Part shown: positions 35,753 through 46,763 of the stretch, piece by piece | Numbering within the stretch: position 1 is the stretch's first letter | Layout: each line of letters begins with the position of its first letter | Origin: Aplidium turbinatum | Taxonomy: Eukaryota; Chordata; Ascidiacea; Aplousobranchia; Polyclinidae | NCBI GenBank assembly: GCA_918807975.1 | Contig: OU964918.1 | Location: 29,000,477 to 29,064,476 of the forward strand | Length of the DNA: 64,000 nt | Reading direction: 5' to 3' | Position numbers and translations under genes: made by a program | The notes under the pieces: model-generated | Databases searched by the model: none | Told to the model about the DNA's origin: nothing | The model's input: the letters and a program-made list of their open reading frames with translations, nothing else

Positions 35753-36320
35753 TGTTCAATAAAAATGCAGTTGGAAAAAAGTGTGAATAATGGTTGCTAC
35801 GCAAGAACAGTATTTATTTAGCTCCTATCATAACAGCTACTGTGATAGAAGTGACTCAGCTGTTCCTTTAACAATTAACATGATTGAGATCAATTATTTT
35901 ATCTTAAGTGTGCTAACTCACTCTACTCTTGAAATTAACCGACATACTTGGTCGCTTGAATATTATACACTACACAGTACTGTAATATGAGTGCTTTTTC
36001 GCATATGAATGTGAATGTACTGCATGTGCCTTCACCTGAAAAAGCATTTATGTAATGAAGATACCTCAGACACGCCAGAGAAAACAAACTTTTATATTTG
36101 AAATCGGCGCCCCGATTTAGTCAAAGACCATGAAAAGAAAAAAAACTCTCAGCGGTTAGTTTTTATAGCATCTCAATGCTGTCGATGTACTGCTTCTAAA
36201 GCAATAAGTCAGAGAGATACCGGTAAGATTCCTTTAACGTCGTAGCTACATTAAAAAGTCACAGTTTTTACGAGAGATTTACGACGTAGAGTCACAACAA
36301 TAAACACAAGTTTTGTTGTA

Positions 36321-38014
36321 TTAAGTCCTCCGCTGGTCGACATCCGCCATGTAGTCTTGTGGTTCTCCGATGTTGTTAGACAGCGCAACTGGGGTCAGCC
36401 ATTCTTGGGGCAAGCAGCGTTGCAGAAATGGAATGCAAGAACTGACATAGGCGAGTCGATTGATCCATTTCGGTATTTGTCTTCCGCACAAAATCTGATA
36501 AATTATCTTCGCTTAAATCTTTATACTGAGGAAAATTTGTATGCACTTAAACTGCGTTTTTGAAATTGCGGACTTTTTGAAGCAGTAGTAGGTTTAGCAG
36601 TATCGTGGGTCTATGCAATTCCAACCACACCCTGCTCAAACCCTATAGGTATCATTGAAAACTATCATCAAGAAATTTTACAAAAAATACCACAAACTAA
36701 GCCTACTTTTGACCGAGTCAACTGTGTTCATGACTTATTAAACAAAACGGTCCAAAATACAGCATGGATCGCAACATGTTGCTTTTGGCCTTACCTCTGA
36801 GTATGAGGAAGAAAAATGATTGCAATTTTTATGCATTAAGTGATACGCATCTCCTTTGAATTCCTTTCCCAGTTGCTCAATGATATTTTCAATATCACTT
36901 TGAGAGAAATCTGTCATACCAAGCACTATGCTTTCTCTGTAGAAACAACATTTCTGATGTTAAAAACCGTGTACAACATTGAAAGGAAAAGTCCCATTGT
37001 TTTCTCTGCGAAATTAAAACCTTTTACTCGCGTAAAGTTTTATTGGTTCAATATCGCACCCAGAAGTGCGCCGGAATAAGCCATTGAAGTAAATTCAAAA
37101 GAGAAATGTGTCAATCTTTTTAGTCAATAGCACTTTAAAATCTAATATTTTCGAGCACGTTTGTACAAACTCTGAAAGTTAGTTCAACAATTTAGAACTT
37201 GCATTACAAGAACAAACATTGCGGGAAAAATAAAGCAAATGCTTACCACCTGGTAATCTTCATAAATTGATGCATTACGCATTAGATGTAGCCTAACAGT
37301 AAAGCTGCTACAAGGTAACAGATAAAAATTAGAAATAAAAAAGCAGAAGTTGACTCTCACCTAAACCTGAACGATTCCCCTAAATCAGTAGTGTCTCTTG
37401 GGGCAATTTCAAAAACGCCTGAGAAAGAGAACTGATGGCCTCCATAAGCGAATTCTGATAGATTGCAATTGAAATAATTGTTAAATGACCCTTTTCAGCA
37501 AATCCATCTTATAAACCTTTTAAGCAACGTCTTGTTGCAAAAAGGTGATACGATTAACCTGCTAAAAAAGACACATCGGGAGCTTTGTGCAAACGTGGCA
37601 AAATTTTTAATCAAGGTGTCAGTAAAACAGTTTATAAAAACAAACTTTGTGAATTTATACCGACCTCTATTATATACTTCGACGCCAGTGTGATATACGC
37701 CAATGCCTATGTTCGATGTGTATCCATTAATCCAGTTCTGAAACAATGGCAGAAAACATAAAACACACAGTGCATTTTATCTTAAACTGTTGAAGTTTGA
37801 ACATTTACTGAAATGCCAACTTCACTTGTCTCGATGAAGGTTAGCAAAATGTGCAAAAATCCTCAGTTTTATTTACAAATTTGAAATGAAAAATTCCACA
37901 CAAATGTAACGTCGTTAAATACAAAGGCTTTTAACAGCACAAGCAAAAGTAAAATATAATTTCAAACTGACTTACAATATCATATACGTTGAGTATCACC
38001 GGAACACTGGCCAT
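36321..38014 (-). CDS. DESI2: DESI2-like PPPDE thiol peptidase (deSUMOylating isopeptidase 2), five exons
   Basis: Exons in transcription order: 38014-37976, 37737-37665, 37454-37361, 36936-36795, 36494-36321. All junctions are GT/AG and in phase, giving 173 residues. The protein starts [13 protein letters not shown], then [20 protein letters not shown] with the catalytic His at about 29. [17 protein letters not shown] and the [11 protein letters not shown] block follow, with the nucleophilic Cys at about 107. The C-terminus holds [20 protein letters not shown] and LPQEWLTP, as in DESI2/PPPDE1. This family removes SUMO or ubiquitin from cytosolic substrates, including ribosomal proteins. It is a little shorter than vertebrate DESI2 (194) because the acidic, low-complexity tail is reduced. 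The residues needed for catalysis are all present. Confidence 0.93.
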
Positions 38015-38583
38015 TCCTATGCAAAAGTAAAAATGTACAGCATTACGATGACTCATTTATTGCAAAAATTCACCACAAACTTCTTTAGTTTTAAGTTGCC
38101 CTTACATCTCCCATTCAAGCATACTCTCATTCAACACATTTGTGTCATCTGCATACGGTCAGAATGGCTCATTTCGGTGAATCCAATTAGGAGAATATTC
38201 GAGAATTTGTAGAAATTATTTAGGTAAGCAGTTTTAGTGTTTGCCTTTCCATTAACCTAATACTAACCATTTACTTAACCTAATAATTTATTTAATTAAG
38301 ATTGTCCCTCGCTTTTCAAAGTCGACAGTTAAATTTGTGCTCTCCAGGTCAAAAATAAACTAATGAAAAATCAAGGCCTGGAAACATGTCAAGTTGAAAA
38401 ATTTGTAAAAAAATTGTAAGTAGTTATTGCAAAGAATTCGTTTTTCAAAATTGATCAGGAATCGTTAAAGAACATGCGATTTGAAGATATGTTAGAAATT
38501 TGCTGAATCAACAAGTGGAAAGAGGCAAGAAGTAGCTTTACATATATCGAAATTGACTCTTATAAAAAGTCGGAATGGCCCGT
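38015..38583. other. Upstream flank of DESI2 with a solo transposon-end motif
   Basis: The DESI2 promoter should lie here. At 38159 the sequence GTCAGAATGGCTCATTTCGG repeats the GTCGGAATGGCCCGTTTCGG at 38571 beside the element at 38584, so part of an element end is duplicated 412 bases apart. Nothing else is recognisable. Confidence 0.5.
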
Positions 38584-39037
38584 TTCGGTGAGTCCGATTT
38601 GGTGAGTCCGATCCCAATTCGGCGATTTTTTCAAATTTTTTTTTTTAAATTATCGGGTACCGTAGCCTAATTGAATACATGAATTCAATAAGGGCCCAAT
38701 TACCAGAAATGTGATTTTGAGATAAACGCGTTTTATTTTTTACTGCCATTTATCTTAGTGCCGGAACTTCAATATTGGTTATATGTTTAGATATACTGGT
38801 AAGTAGTAATAAGCATGAAAATTTCATCAGGGGGAGGTTCTGCTACGAAACTGTGGGGAAGTTAATCCACCAAAATTGGGCCCTTTTACAAATCAACAAG
38901 ATTGTATGTGCTACCAACTCTTTTTTGACTAATTTATTAATAAGAAAATGGGCACAGAATATAATAAGATTGATTCAACTACACAGAGAAAGGCAAAACT
39001 ATCATGCAGCAATGTTTACAACATTTCAAAGTCATGG

Positions 39038-40926
39038 TCACTCTTCATAACCGGACTTTTCTTCAGGTTCACCGTGAGGCATGTGCGTATTCAAGGACTT
39101 CATGTATTCTCTTCCCTCTTCTCCCAGATATCGTACCAGTGACTGCACATCTTTTACTTTCTTAGGATTAACTGAACATGGACCACTGTGTAGGGGTTCA
39201 GTGGGGTATTCCACCCGGGTGAATGCTGGTTTTAAAAGGCGAAACTTTTGTTCGATCGTTCCATTCATATTTGTAGAGGTTACGATTTGTAGCTTGTTAG
39301 GAGTATCATAGTTAAAAACTTTGTACTGTGTTATTTTCCAGTCCTTCACGTTGGTTTTGTAGCATTAACCAAGTGCAGCTTTGAAATCTTTCATTTGATT
39401 TCCTTTCGTGACTGTTAGCTGGAAACGCTCGCGTATCATTTCGTTCCATCAGGAGTACAACTCCACATGGTCTCGTCTTCTCTGCATCCTCTCGATAATG
39501 CCGAACTGTCGGTCACATGGTTGGTAACTGTGACCGCGCATGGGCAGATGGTGTGTTTCAGAGTCAAATCTGCTATTCAATACTAAAGTATGCAGGTATT
39601 GCACCATGGTATTGTTGTGGTTTTGGCCACGACACCCATCGGTAAATACATGCAATTTGCGTGCATTTGCATCAAGGTGATTAGTGATGTAGTCGTGAAG
39701 GCAGCTCAAGACCTCATTTGCACCCCTTCTAGTCTCTGTTTCAGGCCAGGTATATATTCGACTTTTACCAGTTTTTGCCAAATGTATACCAAAAACAAAT
39801 AACGACAGATGCCGGCTATAAAACAAATCTCCTGTTGCAATGTGTGGATATGGCATATTTTGCTTAAAATCAAAACACAGACACTCTGTGTCCTCTTGGT
39901 CTTTCGCCAGTGCAGTTTTTCTTTCAGTGCCGTAAAGAATACTTTGGGTTTTCGCTTGTGTATATCAAGTTTGACTTTCAGTGCTCTCTTAGCGGCAGCG
40001 TTTGATTCAAGCTTTATGTTTTCTTCATGCTCAGCACACACTGTGCATACATCTGTCTTTGGTCTCCCAAAGCCATAGTTGAAATTTAGTTTGTAGTACT
40101 CATAATAGTACTGATACTTCACTTCACAGTCAAGCTTTTGTGGGTCTTTACCATCTTTGTACTCAGCATAATGTTGTGGATAATGTTTCTCGAGAAACAA
40201 AGTATACTGTACATCTTAAGGACATTGAGGTCAGACCCAAGATAGCGCTTTTTGTTCCCGTGACCACCATAGTGAGACACCCGGTAGGGGAAGCTGCAAA
40301 TATGAGTATCAATTTTAAGCTTGATATCATCACTTTTAATAATCTGTTTGCCATTCTTCCCTCTTTTGTCCTTTGGTGTGGTTCCTTGGTATCCAACATT
40401 TTGTGGCATCAGTTAGCCCAATAATGCATCTGCTTTTGCACCTAATAAAAGAATAACAAACACTTTAGCCTATCAGTGCCAACAAATAGTACTGTAGTGA
40501 CAGTTAAAGATACCGGTACTTAATAGCTGCATGAAGGGCTATACCATGATACATAAGCACAACTAGAAACAAAAAATATTGCTGAAACTGATTACCAGTA
40601 CTGAAAGGAAAGACCAAATCAAACACATGGGCCTACGTCAGTTACTGTAATGTTAAGTAAGCTATAGGCTAGGCCTAGCCTAAAACTAAAAACTCAACCA
40701 TAAAAAATAAGTTGTTCTTTGCTACAGAAATTAAGTTATTATACCTGCAGTTGTTTCCAGTTTTTCTAGCATTGATCTTCTTTTCTTTGCTATTGGTGTA
40801 ACTTTTCCCTTCAGCCCTCATTTTTTTAGCAGCATTCCGACCCCATTCTTTTTCATTCCTTCTTTTTCTTCCTCTTACTTCACTAGCTTCTTCACAAGTT
40901 GCATCAGTAACTGTTGGTTCAGACAT
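39038..40926 (-). pseudogene. DUF7869-family protein, putative DDE-type transposase, degenerate
   Basis: Minus strand. The first exon (40926-40744) gives a Lys/Arg-rich N-terminus ending in RKTGNNCR. Later blocks are KSDDIKLKIDTHICSFPYRV and YLGSDLNVLKMY (about 40330-40200), the zinc-binding NYGFGRPKTDVCTVC (40075), then MPYPHIATGDLFYSR (39855), LHVFTDGCRGQNHNNTMV (39650) and HSYQPCDRQFGIIE (39500). These are the conserved blocks of a family annotated in many invertebrates as DUF7869. Acidic residues in FDF (about 39880), TDGCRGQN and PCDRQFG could be an RNase H-like triad; that is inference. At least one frameshift and one stop break the frame, and the first intron is tentative, so this copy is probably inactive. 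Confidence 0.75.
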
Positions 40927-41236
40927 CTTTATAGGAATTAACCTTTTTATTCAGAGATAAACTGAAGGCTACCGTAGGCTACTGTATAACGACAAGGCTG
41001 ATGCTGTGGGCTACTCAACCAGTACCACAGACCAGTAGACTGTATGACAAACTAAACTAGTGCTGCCAATTCCAATATTACTAATCTTTATTCAAAGGAA
41101 AGTAATCTAAAAATGCAAAAATAATGTTCAATACATAAATAGTAAGCTGTTGCTATATTTAGCTACAGCTGTAAAAGTCCCACGAGCAAAGTCCCGCAGA
41201 CTACACAAAGCCAACACTGTTTTCGCTTTAGCTGAC

Positions 41237-41287
41237 TGAATGCAACAAGGGCCCAATTCCACCAGTTGGGCCCTTGTTGCATTCAGT
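41237..41287. repeat. Perfect 21-bp stem hairpin with GGGCCC core
   Basis: ACTGAATGCAACAAGGGCCC and its exact reverse complement are separated by about 9 bases. The AAGGGCCCAATT core also occurs at both ends of the surrounding element (38690, 41412) and internally at 38874, so it may be a transposase-binding subterminal repeat or a short nested insertion. Confidence 0.75.
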
Positions 41288-41737
41288 AGAAATATTGACC
41301 GAGCATTTTTCACGTTTTGGTTAGAGTAAATCGGCTGTTTTTGCACGCATCATTTAGAGGACACCAAGAAGAGGAGAAAAACACAAAAAAGTGAAAATTG
41401 GCAAAATGTGGAATTGGGCCCTTTTTGAATTCACGTATTCAATTATCATTGCCGTTTTAGGGTTAGGGGTTAGAGGTTAGGAACTTACCGAATCGGACTA
41501 ACCGAATCGGACTCACCGAATAGTAGCAGACCCATAAAAAGTAAACTGTTCAGGACTAATTTGCAATTGATTATTATTAAGATAGAACTTTAAATTATAA
41601 TAAACTTTTATCATTAAATTGTCAGTAAACGGGTGCCATGACAAACCATCAATAGCATTGCAAGTCATAAAAGTGGCACTGGCTATAAACCACAAAAAAA
41701 AATGCTAAAATACCCTCATTACAATAGCCTTTGTCTG

Positions 41738-42609
41738 GGGAGCAAGTCTTTTAGGCGCTGACAATTAGGCGCTGGTCTAATAGGCGCGCACACTGTGGCA
41801 TCTGGATATTTAGGTGCGGAGCACTGTGGCGCCCGGTCGTTTAGGTGCTATTCCTAGTAAAGTCTGTAGATAGTAACAGCTTGGCAGCTTGCCAGAAAAT
41901 TATATCATGGCTTCCGTGAGTGAAGCTGCTTAAACCGGCAATGCTTTTCACATAAAATGTTATATTGAACAGAAAAATATATTGTTGCTTTATTGATTTA
42001 TTATTGTTTTATGTGTTGTTAGTCCAGGTTTGCGTTTGTGAAAGCTTTATCAATAAATTATTCAAGCTTCCGAACATTATGTATTGGAAGTAATCCTACG
42101 GAAGTATTCCTACGTCGTAAATCATGGCAGATCCATAGTCTTTGCCTGTCCTATTTTGGCTACGGCAATAATATAATATTTTGTGTGAAAATCATTGCCG
42201 GTTCAAGCAGCTTCACCCATATATTTTTCTGTTTAATATAATATTTTGTGTGAAAACGCATTGCCGGTTTAAGCAGCTTCACTCACGGAAGCCATGACAT
42301 ATTTTTCTGTTCAATTTAACATTTTGTGTGAAAAAGCATTGCCGGTTTAAGCAACTTCACTCACTGAAGCCATGACCAACAACGCACACGCATTAACAAA
42401 ACAACATATTTTTCTGTTCCATATAATATTTTGTGTGAAAACCATTGCCCTACGCCCCTACCTGCCAAGCTGATACAATCTACAGACTTCACTAGGAATA
42501 GCACCTAAACGACCGGGCGCCACAGTGCTCCGCACCTAAATATCCAGACGCCACAGTGTGCGCGCCTATTAGACCAGCGCCTAACTGTCAGCGCCTAATA
42601 GACGTGGAC
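41738..42609. mobile_element. Mutator-like fold-back element (872 bp) with 10-bp TSD
   Basis: Both flanks carry CCTTTGTCTG (41728-41737 and 42610-42619). The arms, about 140 bases or more, are inverted copies rich in TTAGGCGCTG, for example AATAGGCGCGCACACTGTGG on the left against its complement on the right. Further in, a unit of about 75 bases containing CATTGCCGGTTTAAGCAGCT is repeated three times on the right and once, inverted, on the left. Long arms plus a 9-11 bp duplication are the signature of Mutator-like elements. No transposase is encoded. Confidence 0.85.
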
Positions 42610-42619
42610 CCTTTGTCTG

Positions 42620-45600
42620 ATGCAGACGCTGGTGCAGACGGATGTCGGATACGCGTCCGAATGCTGTGAGCACGAATGACGCAAGACCTGAAAGTAGTGT
42701 AACGGGTACAGACATAGTTGCTTTTAACAGTTATATTATATCTCAACACAAACTTTACCATCTCCCTTGGTATATGAATATGAGCAAGCGCTTTTCTGCA
42801 ACAAGTAGTTGTCACAAAATCGGAATTATTACATAAAAAAAAAATCGTAGCATTTTGAATTGAGTACAAATTTTGAACTTAGTTTGCAGTGGAAAAGTTA
42901 TATTAACTTTGAAGATATAACATATATATATATACTTACCAGTAGCGGCTGTGACAAACCTTGAAAAATTAGTCAGAGCACCAAGCAGTTTTATTTAAAT
43001 CAAAGAAAATTAAAAAAAACTTAAACTGTACCAAAGTTGTATCTATTGGAAAACAAAAACATATACATTAAACTGGAATAAATAGCTCAAATTTGAAAGC
43101 AAAAAACAGTTTGTACGTATAAAGTAAAACTTGCAGGGAAATCCTTCACACTTGATTAAGTAACAAAGCTAAATTCGACGACAAACCGCATCAGTATAAC
43201 CGAGACAAATAATGATATTTTTGATTGCAAAACATTCCACATCATCACATAACAATTCCAGCATCACACATCATATCTGACATATCATGCTGAAAGCCAA
43301 GCATGTACAATAACATGGTGCGATAACGTGTAAAGCAATCTCCGAAAGGAAAACCTTGTGGTAGTCAACGTTCAAAATAGGCGTGCGTGGTTGGTAAGAC
43401 GCTATCAAGTCAGATCGAAAGTTACTGACGTTCAACGCTCGCGATACGAGGAACAAAGGACGGAAAACCGTGAAATTACAAACAAAACCAAACAACACTT
43501 AAAAATTTCTAAATTTGTTTGTCGAAATAAACTTATTTTAAACTTCTGTAATATTTTTTATAACTCAACCGTGCTATACAGCATTTAACACAGATACACA
43601 AAAGTTAGTCATTAATTTGAACACAAGAAGGTCAGATCAGAGAAATCATAGAAGTGGTCAACCAATACAGCCACTTACAACACAATTCTTAAATAAAAAA
43701 GGAATCAGAAATGAAATACAAGCAACAACTTGGTAGCATACATTGTATACCCATAGCGCTTTGCTATACCGCAGTCCGCACTAAAAAGTAAACATATTAG
43801 CAGTGATAGAAATGGCAAGACTAATGCTAAGTTTACTGCAAAAAAGTGAAAAAACATATATAATATAATCTGAATAACGAAAACTGCATGTTAAGCTCCA
43901 CCTAAAGCAACATGGATGCAGTCTATCAACTGCATATGACAACCCATAAAGTATGTTTGGTAGCCTAATTTGTCAATTGTTGAAACAAGATTACCGTACA
44001 ATGAATGAATAACTTTCAAGTACTATAGTTGAAAAGTGATTAGAATCTAAAATGTTTAACACTTTAAATTACAACTCATTTGCATAATTAATTGCCAATA
44101 CATCAACAGTTAATAAATCAATGATAGCAGTGTGAAAATGAGAAATCACTGAAAAAAGTGGTGTTTGTATGAATGCATTGCACCAAGCAGCATACTTAAC
44201 ATGAACAAAGCACTCAGAAATACACCATGCTTCCAAGTATAGTACCTCGCTAAATGGACGTAAGGTTTGTGCAATGTTAACAATCACTACGTGATATGAC
44301 ATAGTACCTCACACAGTCTATTAGTAAGCTATTGATATGACGACAGTACAGGAAGCTTGCTGAAGTCTCAACTAACCACACATTCTGATGCCGTTTTTAG
44401 ACAATCACGTTAAACTATAGGCTACCTAATCGGAGTACGAGTTAAATTCATATGCATGTGACTTCATGGTGATTTTTGTGCATTGCAATGGCACATTTTC
44501 ACAAATAAAGATGGAGTCATAACTGATATTTATTAAGTCTGTATGAGTATCTATTTTTGTTTGTCAAATCTCTAAATCAAAGGTAGTGATACATAATTTT
44601 TAACACTTATTCCAAAGTACACATCTGGCAAGCATACATATGATACAAAGCCATTTAAAAAGTCTTTCAACCCAGTAATTAGAGTTACTTTAATATAATA
44701 AATTATCTATACAGTGAATAAGCATTAAACACTTAAGCAGTGATTAAAAACATGCAAGTACAAACCTAGTGAAACTCTACCAAGATTTAAACAACAAGCG
44801 CCCAAGTTTGGAGAAAAACATTAGATTTGCATGCGCACAGATAACCAGTGATACCAGTTTTCATAGCAAATTTTCATGTTTAATTTCTTCTGATATTATA
44901 GGTGAAAAACGCTTTCTGATGGCGGCTACCCATGTTATGATAAGCACTGTCGCTAGCCAGAAAATCCCAAATGAACTTCAACTCATAACTATTGACTCAT
45001 ACACTTGAAGTAAAAACAATTGGTTCTGGAGGCAAGCAATGCATGGCTGATGGAATTAAGGGAACAAGTTGTTTTGTAAAACCTCAATTGGAAACTGTAC
45101 AAAGCTGTTGCATTAAAGTGCATTATTTCTATGCATTTTCTCAAAACTTTTCAACCAGGGTACTTTTTAACACTGCTATGACATGTAAGGAAACAATGGA
45201 TGATTTTTTAGCATTTTGATAGCAGCTATATTGCGTAGCCTAAACAGTGAGACAAATAAAAATACTGTGTTGCTAGAAAATTGTAACTTTTCAAATGCAA
45301 TGACACAACACAGACAGAGCAGATTGTTGACATTCTTCGCATAAGGAAAAACTACTGACATTTTTTTTTTTTTTTTATATAAATAAAGGTTAAAGTCTAG
45401 ATCAGACATGTGCAATGTTACAGAACAGCCTGAACAAACACACATAGCCTACCATTTGGGTTTGTGGGTAACGCCTAGAACATCACACAACTACTTAAAG
45501 CAAAAGAGAAAATTGAATTGAGTCCTGTCTTTGTCATGAGTTACCAAGGGGGGTGGGGGGGGACTTGTATACCTGGGACTGGTAGATAAGTAGCTCTGTC

Positions 45601-46763
45601 TGGGGGTTACTTTGATCACATGCTTTTTATGAAAAAGTTTTTAATGGACAAAATTATGAAATCATATATGATCAAAATTACCCAGTACTTCAGCAGTAAT
45701 GTTGTAAGGATAGAATGAACAAAACAATGTGGAATGAATGGGTAGCCTGTTGGGTAAATGCGATTTACTTCACTTAACCATGGATGATTGAAAGGAATTC
45801 ACTATGTCATAAAAATATGCCAATGGGTGTAATAAAGGTAGATTTAGCAAATGTTAATTGGCAATTTTATAGGCTTACAAAAAGCAACCCTGTTAGACTG
45901 AGAATATATTCACATAAATTTTTATTAAGCGTGGCTAAAATTTACAAAACTTGTTTTTGCATAAACAAATAAAAGGTTTTGCTTTACATAGATAAAGTAA
46001 GATATATCAATTTCGCTTCAACAAGTTGTGTACACATATTTATATAGTCTAACACTCGACAACAAACGTTGCTGAAACAAAAAACAACACATACAAAATA
46101 ATAATTGGGTTGACACATCAGTTTACTATTCTGCCAGGTTTGTAAAAGCAGATATATAGCATTGGAATATTTTAGTAAAAATCTACAAACTTTATTTTAT
46201 TTATATTTATTTACAAACTTTAGTTTATATATTTATTTTTTCAATTAAAAAGTGTATTGGAACAGATTTTTAGAAAATTTATGACATTAGCCTATCAAAG
46301 TATGACGGAATATCAAAAAAGAGACTAACTACCATGAAAGTTCTGATCATGGCAAAGCAGTGTTAATCTCAAATTAATTATTAATTTAATAAGTTGTGTG
46401 ATATATATACGCCACGGGATGTGTGATGTTCAGTGATATATATATATATATAATATGATACATATATAAACGAGACAACTAAAAATGATGCTGACAAATC
46501 AAAACAAAAAATTGTCAAGGTCCTAAATGTATTAGATAATGATGTATGCTGCAAGGTTAGCCCAAAAATTTGAAACATGAAACTTAACTGGATAAATAAA
46601 CACAAAAGTCAACTTTAAAAAAAAGGTGGTCAACACTGATTGGCAACTAAAGATATTTTTAACTTAAGGTTAAATATAGACCCAATTTATAAGCACAAGC
46701 AAAGAATTGCCAAATGGTCTTCTCTTCCACGTTTCACAAATATTACAATAAAGAAAAAATTGT
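42620..46763. other. Gene-poor 4-kb stretch
   Basis: AT-rich sequence with a T17-type run near 45360, a G-rich run near 45550 and a (TA)n microsatellite at about 46436-46455. Short open frames (43271-43588, 44069-44302, 44769-45219) lack motifs. The right end should contain the CRLF3 3' UTR. Confidence 0.45.

Larger units (their letters stand above)
38584..41520 (-). mobile_element. Inverted-repeat DNA element carrying a DUF7869-type gene (2.9 kb)
   Basis: The left end (38584-38701) begins TTCGGTGAGTCCGATTTGG and runs into AATACATGAATTCAATAAGG and GCCCAATT. The right end (41412-41520) is its reverse complement in the same order, starting AATTGGGCCCTTTTTGAATT and ending GGACTCACCGAA. The inner gene lies between the two ends on the minus strand (40926 to about 39038). 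Further copies of the GGGCCCAATT motif lie inside near both ends, including a perfect 21-bp hairpin at 41237-41287. A clear target duplication was not found. The arrangement is that of a class II transposon. Confidence 0.75.
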
